64,000 bases of DNA, from the NCBI GenBank assembly GCA_017311185.1, contig JAESUZ010004136.1:124001-188000 (forward strand), given 5' to 3'. Positions 1 through 12,209 of the stretch are shown here, one piece after another (within the stretch, counting starts at the first letter, position 1; each line of letters starts with the position of its first letter). This DNA comes from Proteles cristata cristata (taxonomy: Eukaryota; Chordata; Mammalia; Carnivora; Hyaenidae). Position numbers and translations under genes: made by a program. The notes below the pieces were generated by a model, which ran no database searches, was not told the DNA's origin, and saw only the letters and a list, made by a program, of their open reading frames with translations.

Positions 1-1581
1 CTAACGTCATTTCCCAGCCATTGGAAGGCTTCTGGACCATTTTCCTTCCTATCTTCCCAACTATCCTATCAATTAGTATGTGTTCGGCAACTGAAAATTT
101 GATATTAGTATATTAATATTAGCATATGCAATATTTTAACATTAGTAGATGCAAAATATAATTAATACTTTTAATATGAGTATGCACAAACTATAATTAA
201 ACAGGAAACATTCTGGAATCAAGTCATGTACTGGATGATTGCTGAGTTCGGACGCTATTACGGCAAACATCAGGATGTGTTTACCCAGAAGAACATGGCT
301 CCCTTTTCATCTGTACGCTCTGATTCTACAGCTTTAAACAGTTTCCAGAATTCCTTTTAAGAAGTCCTCTCAGCTTGTTTGTAACCTATGTACACACACG
401 TCAATATTTTATACCTTTTTTATAAACCAAAATGAGTTCCTTCAGCTTGCCCGTTAGCTGAGTCCACCCTCGACTGAGCGCAAGCCTTCTTTCCGCAGGT
501 TTCAGTGAACTTGCTCGTTTCCTCCACGGACACCCCTTGTGAGTCATTTGAGTTCAAACAGAGCTGTGTCTGTAGGTCCTGTTTCATCCCAGAGCCCAAG
601 CTGAGAGCAAAGCTGCCTGAACTCCACCCTCGGGACATTCCTCACTCAAGAAAACACATTTCCCTCTTCCAAACTGAACACAGAAAGCTAATAAGAGAGG
701 AGAGCCACTCACTGGGTGAGGCGAGGCCACAGGGCCCCTGCCAACAGGGCGGCCCATGCTCCCCAACCTCCCTCACCCCCTTTCTCCGGTGTTTTCCCAT
801 CCTTAACCTCCCAAGGGTGCGTTTTAAGATCTAACTTCTCCGGACTCAGTAAACCACACCGTAGTTACAGCCTCAGTGGAGAATGAGAGAGAGAGAATTA
901 AAAGCTGGCGATGATTATTGGGTCCAATAATATCTGACATATGAGGCTTCGAGAAGCTACCTCTCAGGCCAGGTGAGGCTACCTGCATTCCGCCTCCTAC
1001 GGCTGCAGGGAATGCACGGAAGGGCCAAAGAAGCTATATCGCAAAGGGCTTCTCCACTGGAGAATGAACGTCTCCAACTGACATCCAGATCAGACCTGCT
1101 GGGCTATTCGCCTGGCCTGAGACCCCACGGAACGGCCTCCTGCATGCCGAGCAGAGGCATCGATGGGTCTACATGATGAGGGTTCCTGTAGGGAAGCCAA
1201 ACACCCCTGTTTGCCTGGAACTGTCCTGGTTTCGACACTGACAGCCCCGTGTCCTCTGTGGCCCCCCTACCACCATCCGCTCTCCACAACGTGCTTCTTT
1301 CTTTCCCAACGTGCTTAACCTCCTGCCTGCAAAACTGGAGATGATGATAAGATTTATGTCAGAAGGTTGTTAGATTTCGATGAAACAATTTTTTCAAAGT
1401 AGCTGCCATCTGGTACCTAACTAATTATTATTTGTACTACAAGAGTATGCAGATAGGAAATATTCGTCCAAACAACTTTGCTGTATTCAACTACACAAAA
1501 CTATCCTTGCGTGCTTAGCCTCCATGCTTAATCGTTCACACAGGCTCGGGGTCCATTTATAACTCTAAAAAAACTAGGTCA
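1..1581. other. intronic sequence without a recognised gene
   Basis: AT-rich at the start (about 85-200, many TTAATATTA-like words) and mixed composition after that. I recognise no coding region, RNA gene or clear repeat family. Short open frames around 420-840 and 973-1289 lack splice sites or recognisable protein content. Confidence 0.5.
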
Positions 1582-1790
1582 GGGGGCACCTGGGTGGCTC
1601 AGTTGGTTAAGCGTCTGGCTTCTGCTCAGGTCATGACCTCATGGTTCGTGAGTTCGAGTCTCACGTCGGGCTCTCTGCTGTCATCACAGAGCCCCCTTCA
1701 GCTCCTCTGCCTCCTCTCTTTACCCCCAACCTGCTCACACTCTCACCTACTTGTTCTCTCTCTCTCAAAAATAAATAAACATGAAGGAAA
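1582..1790 (+). mobile_element. felid tRNA-Lys SINE
   Basis: Starts GGGGCACCTGGGTGGCTCAG and has a B-box-like GAGTTCGAGTCTC, a CT-rich body and an AATAAATAAACA tail. It is flanked by AAAAAAACTAGG before (near 1567-1578) and after (near 1790-1802), a plausible target site duplication. Confidence 0.93.
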
Positions 1791-3148
1791 AAAAAACTAG
1801 GGGAAAAACAAGTCCAGTTTACCAAATGATCCTGTTCAGTGGCTTTATGCACCATGACTGCTGCTGCTAACTTCCTCCTGGCTCTTCAGCCTTTAAAATC
1901 CATTCAAGGTCATGGTCACAGAGGTTACTGCCTAATTGGGCACCTCCTAGACGTGCAACACCTGAGCAAAAGTGTAACTGAGCATGTGGAGAAGAGCCGA
2001 GCACGGTGGGGACATCACAATGGGTAGTAGGACTTCTAATGGTCAGTAATCGGCTCGTTTTTGCCAGGCGCCCCTTCCGACCCATCCAGGGTAACGAGGA
2101 CTATATCATAAAGGCAAACTCGGAAAGAGCATCAAACTGGCGTCTTCCAACAGTAGAAGCCTAGACAGTCTTGTGTCATTGAGACAATTGATGGCACTGT
2201 CCCAACTCACACTCAACACCCATAATCTGTGTCTATTTTCTGCTTGGAATTGCCAATACCGAGGAGAGAGGGACACACACAAGAACTGGCCCTGTAAGGT
2301 AGGGAGAGTTGATGGCCTTTGGGTTCCCACCAAGCTAAACATGTGGTGGCCGAGAAGGTAAAATTGAAGGGCTCTGCCGGGAGACAAAGACAAGATCTCT
2401 TTAAAATAAATGGGTCATCAACTATGGCTCTCCCATGATTACAAGGTTTTAAAAAAACCATAGTGAATATAAGCAACGCATAGATTATAGATAAACCAAA
2501 AGAAGGCTCAGGGTTCAACAAGATGTCAGAGGGGGAGATGAGGCAGACCAGAGACAACGGATGATGACAAAAACACATGGATGACAAGTTAGAGAACCGG
2601 AAAAGTAATAACGGCACAGAATGTCTGCCAAGAAAACAACGGCTACTATTATCCCAAGCACTGTAAGTAAGCAAAATGAAATTACGTTCCCAAAAGTAAA
2701 CAGCACATCATAATAAATGAAAGCCGCTATTGGTGACTTTATGATATTCTTATAGAGGATCTGTTCTTATTTGAGTCTCTATATTCAACTGTGATTAAGC
2801 CTGTGATCAAGTCCGTTCCACAGCAAGCCAATCACAAAATTCAAAGGAAAACACACTGTGTCCATCTCTAGTTACAATACATGCACAGAGCTCTCAGATC
2901 TTTAGAGCAGGGGCTGGCCTAGGAATTTTCATCATCAGGTTACACAGCACTAGTGGAACTTTCTGGGAATCTAAGCCAAGCTCTCAAGGCTATAATTCCA
3001 AGTAACATGCAGAAATCAGAGAAAGACATTTTCATTAATGTGAAGCTTTAGCCTTGTGGCCAAAGATTTGAAAAGAAATGCAAAATCCAATCCAATGGAA
3101 TAAAATGACCATATAGTGTTGCCAAGAGCTAAAGAAATGCAGAGTGTT
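1791..3148. other. intronic sequence without a recognised gene
   Basis: No coding exon or RNA gene recognised. The minus-strand open frame at 2213-2674 spans 153 codons but has no recognisable protein similarity and no splice context, so I treat it as chance. Confidence 0.45.
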
Positions 3149-3374
3149 GGGGCGCCTGGGTGGTTCAGTCAGTTAAGCGTCCAACTCCGGCTCAGGTCAT
3201 GATCTCACAGTTCATGGGTTCGAGCCCTGTGTCGGGCTCTGTGCTGACAGCTAGCTCAGAGCCTGGAAGCTGCTTCAGATTCTGTATCTCACTCTCTCTC
3301 TAACCCTCCTCTGCTCACGCTGTGTGTGTGTCTCTCTCTCAGAAATAAATAAAACATTTTTTTTTTAATTTTTT
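3149..3374 (+). mobile_element. felid tRNA-Lys SINE
   Basis: Complete SINE from GGGGCGCCTGGGTGG to a T-rich and A-rich tail. A 17-base target duplication AAAGAAATGCAGAGTGT (3131-3147) recurs at 3375-3391 with one mismatch. Confidence 0.95.
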
Positions 3375-3391
3375 AAAGAAATACAGAGTGT

Positions 3392-4349
3392 AATTGAGCA
3401 AGGGAGGGAACTAGTTGCAGCCCAGATGAGGATACAGATGCAGGTCTCCCTAAATCAGACCAAAAGCCATAAGGGTATCAACCCAGGAGATCAAGGTTGA
3501 AAATCCCATCCCATCTGAAGGGTGGGGACCGCTCTCTGTTGTCATAGCAACTATAAAGGGCTTAGCCTCCTGTTGTCATAGTGATCGTAAAATGGACTTA
3601 CTGGCAATTCAAAAAGAACCTGGATATATGCCTCCTGGCCCCCAAATCTCTGCCAGGTATACAGCTGGAAGGTGGCCCGCGCACCTCAACAGTCAGCATG
3701 GCGACTTCAGCCTCCCTCACCTGCCTCTTCTTACCCACAGTGAGCAGGTGTCTTTACAAGATTTGGAATTAAATATAGAGACACTAAAGTTAGTGAAAGC
3801 CACAGTATTAACAGGCTCAGGTTAAGTTCAGAATATTCTTTGTACATTAGGTATTAAACTGCATGGAATGCTTGAGAATCCGACACCCTCGAGAATGTGC
3901 CCAATCATACATGACTTTAGGCTTGTCATTGACTACAAGTGAAAATATGGGTGTTCTCCAACACGCCCAGTAGAATGTTTCAGAAAATGAGAAATTCTCT
4001 GTATTTATGAGTTTAATCATTAAATTTATAAGAATTATTTAAGTAGTTAAAGTGGTTTTTTGCCAAGATCTTTAGGTCTGTGTTAGTAGGTATTTGAAGT
4101 GATTAAAAAGAAGATCAGATACATTAATTCACAAGTGCAAATTTAAATGTTGAAGGAAATGTGATACCCTCATAAACTAAATGAGATAATGGAAATTCAG
4201 TCCTTGCAACATGAATTTATTGGCCATTATTTAAAGCATAAACCCAAAATCTGTTTGTTCTTATTTTATATATGATTTACGAGATCCATATATAGAATGA
4301 CACGTATTTAACATAAAAGAAAAGCATAAAATAAAAATAAATCTAGTTT
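3392..4349. other. intronic sequence without a recognised gene
   Basis: AT-rich, especially 3950-4330. No gene or clear repeat family recognised. Confidence 0.4.
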
Positions 4350-4568
4350 GCAGTGCCTGGGTGACTCAATCCTCTGTCGGTTAAGCGTCCAATTCTCAAT
4401 TTTGGCTCAGGTCATGATCTCACAGTTTGAGTTCAAACCCCACTTCAGGCTCTGCACTGACGATGCAGAGCCTACTTGGGATTTTCTCTCTCTCTCTTCC
4501 TATCTCTCTGCCCCTCTCATGCTCACTCACTCTCTCAAAATTAAATAAAACAAACTTTAAAATAAAGG
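4350..4568 (+). mobile_element. felid tRNA-Lys SINE, diverged
   Basis: Head is GTGCCTGGGTGACTCAATC, with an insertion before CGGTTAAGCGTCC and a damaged B-box. AATAAATCTAGTTT occurs on both sides (about 4336-4349 and 4569-4582) as a target duplication. The divergence suggests an older copy. Confidence 0.9.
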
Positions 4569-5207
4569 AATAAATCTAGTTTTTCGCTGTAATAAACTAA
4601 TATTAGTTAAGACTAATATTCATTTAAAATTAATGTTAATTTTAGTTCTGCCAAAAGCTGAATAACTTTGAATCTAATCATGAGAAGACATCAAGTATAA
4701 AGTAAGGGGCATTCTACAAAAAAAAGAAAGAAGAAAAGTCCTCAAAAATCTCAGTATCATAAAAAAAAGAACAAAAGGAAGAACTGTTCTCAACTGAAGA
4801 AGACCAAAGGGGTCCAACAGTTCAATAAAGTGCACAATCAAGGATTTTCTTTCACTTAAAATGACATTATTGTTTAAACTGGGAAAATCTGAATGAGGTC
4901 GGTAGATTAGATAGTACTATGGTATTAACGTTAGTTTCCCAATTTTCAAAATGGGATGGTATTTATGTAAGAGAATTTCTTGTTTTAGGAAATACACAGT
5001 TAAGTATTTAGGGACAAAGAGACACTGTCTCTACACTCATCTCAGTAATTCAGGGAGAAAGAAAGAGAAAGAGAAAACAGGTAATACAAACATATTACAA
5101 TGCCATTTGGAGAACCCTGGTGAAATGTATACAGGAATTGTTGGCAAAACTCATGCCACTTTTCGAGATGCCTAGTATTATGTCAAAATCAAAATTAAAG
5201 AAGAACT

Positions 5208-5422
5208 TGGGCGCCTGGGTGGCTTAGTTGGCTAAGCGTCCGACTTTCGCTTAGGTCATGATCTCACGGTTCGTGGGTTCGAGGCCCGCGTCGGGCTCTG
5301 TGCTGACTGCCAGCTCAGAGCCTGGAGCCTGTTTCAGTCTGTGACTCCCTCTCTCTCTGACCCTCCCCTGCTCACGCTGTCTCTCTCTCTGTCTTCTAGA
5401 AATAAACATTAAAAAAACAACG
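5208..5422 (+). mobile_element. felid tRNA-Lys SINE, TCGCTTAGG subfamily
   Basis: Carries the subfamily markers GGCTTAGT, ACTTTCGCTTAGG, GACTGCCAGCTC and TTTCAGTCTGTGACTCC. The target duplication TTAAAGAAGAACT is at 5195-5207 and 5423-5435. Confidence 0.95.
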
Positions 5423-5653
5423 TTAAAGAAGAACTATTATTAAAGTAACAGTTCAAAAAAAAAAAAATGCCACCCCTGACCATCAAAAATCCCCCACTGA
5501 CCCAGAAGCACAAAAAGATGATAAAAAACTAGAAAAATGAATCTGAGAGAGAAGAGTAGAACTGAGTAAAACAGACAAGAGGAAAACTTCACGTTCTTAA
5601 GGTAAGTCTGAAAGTGAGAGGCAAAAACTGACTTAAAAGTATGTGAAGCTTTC

Positions 5654-5872
5654 AGGGCGCCTGGGTGGCTTAGTCGGTTGAGCGTCCGACTTTCGCTTAG
5701 ATCACGATCTCGCGGTTTGTGGGTTCGAGCACCGCGTCGGGCTCTGTACTGACTGCCAGCTCAGAGCCTGGAGCCTGTTTCAGTCTGCGACTCCCTCTCT
5801 CTCTGACCCTCCCCTGTTCACGCTGTCTTCTCTCTCCTAGATATAAATTTAAAAAAAAACATTTAAAAAAAA
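5654..5872 (+). mobile_element. felid tRNA-Lys SINE, TCGCTTAGG subfamily
   Basis: Full copy with the TCGCTTAG, CTGCCAGCTC and TCAGTCTGCGACTCC markers. The 19-base flank at 5635-5653 is repeated exactly at 5873-5891, which indicates a recent insertion. Confidence 0.96.
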
Positions 5873-5891
5873 AAAAGTATGTGAAGCTTTC

Positions 5892-7459
5892 TTTTATTTT
5901 GAACCCAAAGTCAACTGCAGCGGGCACAATGCCCACTGCAGCTGCCTGTCCCACTGTTTCCCGGGGCAAAGGAGCCCACATTCAGGATAATGAGCCCCGG
6001 CCCGCCCCACCCACTTCAGCACAATTCATCTTCTGGAAACTCTCTCATGATCTAAAACCACACGCTCCCAGGTGGAAGGCGGTCCCCACCCCTGGTACCC
6101 ACATCTCAACCCCAGCCAGCCCAGGACTAAGGAGCTGTGAATCACTCTTTGTAACAGGACAAAAGACCTTATTCAGTAGGAACAGCAGTACTCTTAGCAT
6201 TCTCCTTGGTAATATAACCCATCATCCCTAAGCATTCCCTGTGGGTGGCGTTCCCAATATGCAGATAACCTGACTGCAAATGTGGCCTGAGCCTGCTGAA
6301 CTAAGACCCTGACCAGACAGACCCTCCAAATCCGGCTTTACCCTGGGTTGCAGCGGCCCCTTCTATTGGCTGAACAGCTCCATGCGCCTGCAGACCCCAG
6401 CTCACCTTACTGGGATCCGAGGGCACACTGCCCAACAGGCCGCCTTACCTCTCACTCCAGGGGAAAACCACCCGGCCGAGGGGCGTAACGGTGCGCTCAC
6501 CATAGAAGAAGAGAAAACAGGAATCAACAGCAGACTGTGAAACAGAAACTAAAACGAAGATGTTTGCTAACATCAATGATCAAAAACCAAAACCAAACGT
6601 GTAAGGAAGTCATGGTATCCTCTTCTCTAAATTCTTTGAAGTCATGGGAGAATTTTTTTTACTCTGAATATTTCAAATATTCTCACGTCTGAAACCAGGA
6701 GACACACTATATAACCTTGAAGTGGTTATATATCGGTGAATATGAGACTAAGTGTGTATGTGTGTGTCTGTGACCACAACACAGGAATACATAACATTTA
6801 CCTTAACCTTTCATTAATTCAGTAAGTGGTGACTAAGCAAATGTTATGCACACAATGGAAACTAAGAAAGAGGGGCTTTCAAAACCCTGCAGACACAGAA
6901 GTTAAAATTCAAACATGAAAAGTGCTTTATTAAATACTTAGTACCACAGTTCGATGAAATAAGTGCAACCACCCTCATTTAAAAGGTAAGAAATTTGGAG
7001 GAAAGAAACTAGACAAGTGTCAGGCTATTAAGTGGTACAATGGGAAGTCCTAATAAAATTGAAGAGTTCTCGGTGTCAATCCTTAATCTGGAAGACTGGG
7101 TAATCTTTTCATCAAACCAGGCTGTTTTCCCATAATCTTGGCTTCCCTACCTGTTCGATAGGTAGATTAAATCAAATGGCCCCTAATGTTGCATCCAGGC
7201 TTTAAAAAAAATCCATCCTAGGATCTAGCCCCATTGAATATATATAACAAGTCAGATCAAGAGAAGGGGGGGAAAGCCTAAAATAAGGCCATTTCAGATA
7301 AACTATATCATAGTTTACTCTTTTACACAGAGAAGGAAATGGTAATCATTCAATCAGAAAAAAAAAAAAGTTACGATTATTCAAATGAGGTACTGTAGAA
7401 AACTCAAATAAGAAGAGGATCTTTGTTCTGTTTCTCTTGTGATTATTAAGAATAGTACA
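5892..7459. other. intronic sequence without a recognised gene
   Basis: Mixed composition, with a GC-richer stretch at about 5930-6500 and AT-rich sequence after that. No exon, RNA gene or clear repeat recognised. Confidence 0.4.
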
Positions 7460-8083
7460 CTGTTGGGAATGTAAACTGGTCCAGCCGCTCTGGAAAACAG
7501 TGTGGAGGTTCCTCAAAAAATTGACAATAGAACTCCCCTATGACCCAGCAATAGCACTGCTAGGAATTTACCCAAGGGATACAGGAGTGCTGATGCATAG
7601 GGGCACATGGACCCCAATGTTCATAGCAGCACCCTCAACAATAGCCAAGACATGGAAAGAGCCTAAGTGTCCATCAACAGACGAAGGGATCAAGAAGATG
7701 TGGTTTATCTATACAATGGAATACTACATGGCAATGAGAAAGAATGAAATCTGGCCATGTGTCGCAACATGGATGGAACTTGAGGGTGTTATGCTGAGCG
7801 AAATAAGTCAGGCAGAGGACAGCTACCATATGTTTTCACTCATATGTGGGACAGGAGAAACTTATCAGAGGACCATAGGGAAGGGGAAGGGGGAAAAATA
7901 GTTAAGGAGAAGGAGGCAGGCAAACTATAAGAGACTCTTAAATACTGAGAACAAACTGAGGGCTGATGGGAGTGGGTGACAAGGGAAAAGGGGTGATGGG
8001 TATGGAGGAGGGCACTTGTTGGGATGAGCACTGGGTGTTATATGGAAACCAACCTGACAATAAACTATAAAAAAAAGAAGAAG
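7460..8083 (+). mobile_element. L1 LINE, 5'-truncated 3' end (ORF2 tail plus 3' UTR)
   Basis: A 5'-truncated L1. The reading frame from 7500 to 7901 encodes the C-terminal end of the ORF2 protein, recognisable from the words LPYDPAIALLGIYP, PSTDEGIKKMW and MEYYMAMRKNE. A 3' UTR with GATGAGCACTGGGTGTTAT and an AATAAACTATAAAAAA end follows. AAGAATAGTACA before it (about 7448) resembles AAAAATAGTAACA after it (about 8084), a plausible target duplication. The long intact frame and clean 3' end suggest it is fairly young. It lacks the endonuclease and reverse transcriptase regions and cannot be active on its own. Confidence 0.93.
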
Positions 8084-8599
8084 AAAAATAGTAACATTCT
8101 CTAGTCTCCGCAGCACAAAGGCAGCGGATGCAGTATTCGCCCTTGCAGAGAGGGAAGGCGGTACCCGCAGACGCTCGTCCTTGACCTTTCGATCACCCCC
8201 TAAGAAGCAAAGACACGGCTGGCAGCCCTCAGTCCCCCGGTCACCGTCCTGTTTTCCCAGGATTAGGTAATACCTGTGGGCTAGGCTGGAAAGTTTGGAG
8301 ACGTTCACATTCAGTCCTGTCTCCCTTCTGTAACCCACGCCCCCTCTCTTGCTGCTTGCAGATGCCCACCTGCCCCACTAAGTAAGATAACCCACCCTCC
8401 TGGGCCTGCTGAGCCTCCCAAATAACACTCTGTGCTCAGATACAAGCAGACTGGACCAGAAGGAGCCTGGTTTCTATCAAGTCCCATCTTAACTGGCCAC
8501 GTTGCCTGTCACTGGCTATTGTGACTTCGGATGCCTCTTACCTCCTCTGAAAGATAGAAGTTAACACTGGACCTGCCATTTTAATAGAAAAGTAAGTAC

Positions 8600-9330
8600 A
8601 ATCAAATATGTTTTAAATATATAAAACACCCTTTCAAATTCCTAAGAAAAAGATCTATCTCCTAGTAGATAAAGAAGTAACTGAAAAGGCTAATCACAGA
8701 AGAAGTAAAAATGGCCAACAAAGACGAAAAGTCGATCCTTAGATAAATCGAGGAACTGAAAATGACACAACCTTCAGATATTATTTTTCACCCAAAGGAC
8801 TGGCAAAATTTAAAAGACTGTATCAGTAAGGGTGAGGAAGATGGGTATTACCTGTATTCAGGTGGGAAGGTTGTCCTCTTTGGGGGGAATTTTGTGGTAT
8901 CCAACAAAATATTAAATATGCATGCTTTTAATCTGGCAAGATCTCTTACAATCCTCTCCCAGAGAAATGTTGTCACATATTCCAAAAATATATATTTAAA
9001 GATGTTCAGTGCAGCACTGTTCACTTAATTGGAGAATGGTTAAATAAATTATTTAATATCCCCAAACAACGGAATATTAAAGGGACAATAAAAAGAATAA
9101 GTAGGGGCCCCTGGATGGCTCAGGCGGTTGAGCGTCTGACTCTTGATTTCGGCTCAGGTCGCGTTCTTGCAGTTCATGAGTTCAAGTCCCATGTCGGGTT
9201 CTGGGTTGATGGTGCGGAGCCTACTTGGGGTTCTCTCTCTCTCCCTCTCTCTCTGCCATGCATGCTCTCTCTCTCTCTCTTAAAATAAATGGATAAACTG
9301 GAGGGGAAAAAAAGAAGTGAGTAGATCTAT
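8600..9330 (+). mobile_element. old L1M-type LINE fragment, interrupted by a SINE
   Basis: Diverged match to the 3' part of mammalian L1: a piece like ATTATTTTTCACCCAAAGGACTGGCAAAA, then AAGATGTTCAGTGCAGCACTGTTCA and a GAATGGTTAAATAAAT stretch. Many stops and indels, so it is an ancient copy. The SINE at 9104-9306 sits in it. The exact ends and subfamily need RepeatMasker. Confidence 0.6.
9104..9306 (+). mobile_element. felid tRNA-Lys SINE, older type
   Basis: Head is GGGGCCCCTGGATGGCTCAG. It carries CTCTTGATTTCGGCTCAGG and CCTACTTGGGGTTCTCTC, an older form with a poor target duplication (AAAAGAATAAGTAG before, AAAAGAAGTGAGTAG after). Confidence 0.9.
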
Positions 9331-9379
9331 TTATTTTTTCTGACATGGAATACATTATGAAACTAGAAAAGTGCACGGC

Positions 9380-9580
9380 ACGCAGGAGTCACTTAGTAAA
9401 TATCTGTAGAATGAACCAATATATATGCAGCTTTACCTAGCACTTCTACACACCCTATCTCATCTAATTCTTACACAACCCTACCAGACCAGCCAGGCAG
9501 CTGTTACTGTCCCCAGTGTAAGGAGGAAACTAAACCTGAAGGTGGTTATGACTCACCCAAGATGGTAACCCTGAGGTACT
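9380..9580. repeat. MIR/L2-like remnant
   Basis: CTTAGTAAATATCTGTAGAATGAA near 9390 resembles an L2/MIR 3' end. Sequence from about 9435 to 9575 (CTATCTCATCTAATTC, then GAGGAAACTAAACC) resembles MIR on the minus strand. Confidence 0.5.
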
Positions 9581-9819
9581 GGTCAGCGCCCTTTGGTGGC
9601 TGACACTCACTCTGCTCCGTGAGGCCAGGCGACAAGCACACCCTCAGGGGAATCTCCAAGTCTACAGGCAGCTGGAGGGTCACTCCGCAACGGCTTGTTG
9701 ACTGGGACAGACTGATTCCTCTCTCACCGCAAGGCCTTCAGTTAGGTGAGGCCGGGCTCTCTAGACCCCCACTGGGGCCCACCGGGCATTTAACAACAGG
9801 TCTAAAAGGAGGTCATTCA

Positions 9820-10175
9820 ACAACAGGTCACCATGGAAACCCGAAGCCCCCGCCCCTCGCCCTGGAAGGGAGCGGAGCGGGAAGGGAAAGAGGAGCATTT
9901 GTGAAGCGCCTTCCCTGCGCCAGGCCCAGCGGAGAGGAAAAAATCCACCGAGCCTTCCTTCACAAATCACCGAGAGAGAAAGGCCCTGCGCGACGTTGAG
10001 CAAAGTGCAGCACAAGCCTGCATCGCTGCTTCATCTAGGTCAGTCCTCGCTGCGGAGGCGCGGGGTTCACGTGCGGCGCCCCGCTCATCCCTCTTCCCAG
10101 TGCGTATGTCAGGGGGCACCAGCCGGTCACCATGGGGGCCGCAGAGCCACAGCCCTGGGGGGGGTGTTGGTGCCC
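9820..10175. other. small CpG-rich islet inside NEBL intron 2
   Basis: Dense CpG by eye (about 25 in some 340 bases), including GCGCGACG and GGAGGCGCGGGG. Surrounding intron is CpG-poor. There is no recognised exon. It could be an intronic promoter, an enhancer or a remnant of one; methylation or CAGE data would decide. Confidence 0.5.
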
Positions 10176-10670
10176 GCCGCCACCAGGCTGTCACCTGAGC
10201 ACATGAGGCACACGCATGTCAGGCACAGGAGGAAAAATGACTGGCTGATTTGCAAAACACACACACTCTGTCCCAGATAAGCCCGGGGACAGTCCACCAG
10301 CACAGCCCGAACTGTCAGGGGCGGCGCTCTCCTTGAAAGGGTCTTCCTTCACCCTACACTCGCTTTATCCGCAAATGCTGGAAAACGGGGCTGCCTGCGT
10401 CTGGGCAGAGTTACCTTGGAACTTTCATCTTAATTACAGACGCTCTTAGTAACCGTTGCTTAGTAACAAACACATTTGAAATAGATTTGTTGACTTACTA
10501 TGAGAAACTCTGAAAAGACCTTGGCAGTGATGGAAAAATAGCAAGGGCCTGGTAAAGTAGAAAAACGTTTTAACTGAAAGTGCTAGCAAATGTAAGGTAT
10601 TCCCCGATTCCAAAGACATGACTGAATGTCTGCAGAACGTCCATAATACCTTATGCTACTTTATTAACAG

Positions 10671-10888
10671 TTTTTTATTTTTTTAATGTTTTATTTATTT
10701 TTGAGAGAGAGAGAGAGACAGAGTGTGAGCAGGGGAGGGGCAGAGAGAGAGGGAGACAAAGAATCTGAAACAGGCTCCAGGCTCTGAGCTGTCAGCACAG
10801 AGCCCGACGTGGGGCTCGAACTCACAGGCCACGAGATCATGACCTGAGATGAAGTCGGGCTCAAACGACTGAGCCACCCAGGCGCCCC
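10671..10888 (-). mobile_element. felid tRNA-Lys SINE
   Basis: Reverse orientation: a T-rich start, GAGAGAGAGA, then ends TGAGCCACCCAGGCGCCCC. Complete length. No clear target duplication seen. Confidence 0.94.
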
Positions 10889-12209
10889 TGCCAATCTGTC
10901 ATTTTCAGACCCACTTCAGGGGCAGCTGATTACCAAGGCTCTGGGAGACAGGCCTGGGGCTTTTCGTCAGAGCAGCATCCCACACAGAGGAGCAATGGCT
11001 TCCGGACTTGCACAGGTCCCAAATATCCCTCACGGCATAGTTTTGAGACTGCTTTTCTTCAAGATTTCAGGAGGCGGCTGAGGCTTTTGGTGCGTTTTCG
11101 AGTCAGAAGGGAGAAGCGAGGGACCCTTTCCCTCAATCCTTACAAGAATCTCTCTTTAGGCTCTGTTAATAAAATCTGTGATAAAAGTGGAAATGGAAAT
11201 GCCTTTTAGCACGATGTCCGACACACATCTTCCCCAAAGCCAAACCCCAACCTCACGCTCTCGCCTCCGTGGGCCTATGCCTCCTCCACCCCACGGCAAG
11301 AGCTTGCCAACCGCCGGCCATTTCCACCTCAGATGCTGGACACCTTCACCCGCTCTGTGTGCTCTCATGATCGCCCAAGAAAGGATCCTCACCGGCACAG
11401 TAAATCCATGCCCTTGGATCTTTCTGGTATCTTCCTCTGCCCCGGCTTCTGCTCCAGTTGCTTTTCTTCCTGTTTTGAAAAACTTCTCGAAAGAGGAGTC
11501 TCCACCGTTGGTGTTCCTTTCTCACTTCCCACTCAATCCTCAACCCACAGCAATCTGACCTTACCTCATGACTTCCTCTTCCAGTGGCCATTTCTGCTGT
11601 TTCTAGAAAGGCTTCGATGAAGAGTAGTGGAAGCATCAGAAATCTATTCTTCCGATACATGTTCGTCTTTGTATTTGCCAAAATACCGCCAGAAAGGAAA
11701 CTATTGAATCTACTACCACACTTCTCCCAGGGCCCCACCTCCCTGAGCTCCGGTGTGGACCAGAACATGAGCCTGAGAACCTACAAGTCTCCAGATCCAC
11801 TTGAAGACGTCCCACGCTGCCGAAATTGTCTTCCTAAGCACTTCCTAATCTGACAATCTCTCGCCTCCGCCCAAAAACCTTCCTGGCAGTCCATGCCCTC
11901 CAGTCTCCTCCTTTCCCAGTTCTCTCTACTATTTAAGTCCGCCCCCCCAACCCATCTGCCTGGGGAAGCCTTCAGATTTGCCACCATCCAAGCCCACAGC
12001 CCTGTGGCAGAAAGAATGAGCCACCCCTGAAGGAGGTAAGAGAGCATCCACTCAGCAGGCCCTTGCCACAGACATTCGATCTGGTTTGCCCACCACATCA
12101 CATTGCTTCACAAGTCTACTGCACTCACTCACTTTGGCTGCCCAGCCCCAAAGAAATTGGGACTTGAGGCCATGGGCCTACATCTTTGGACCAGCCTTCC
12201 TCTAGCCAC
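10889..12209. other. intronic sequence without a recognised gene
   Basis: Moderately GC-rich and pyrimidine-rich on the plus strand, with overlapping frames of 80-140 codons on both strands around 11156-11853. None has recognisable protein content or a convincing exon structure. Parts near 11850-12060 resemble L2 loosely. Confidence 0.4.

Noticed and set aside
1582..1800. Recurrent open frames of 60-90 codons containing words like SSPTSGSVLTAQSLEPASDS
   Set aside because: They recur in dozens of places because they are translations of the SINE body, not a protein family.
2213..2674. A 153-codon minus-strand frame as an exon
   Set aside because: No recognisable protein, no flanking splice signals I trust, and composition typical of intron.
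5719..6231. A 170-codon plus-strand frame
   Set aside because: It starts inside a SINE and runs into the unique flank. No domain or splice signals support it.
7500..7901. The 133-codon frame as a host gene
   Set aside because: It is the C-terminal end of L1 ORF2 in a truncated retrotransposon.
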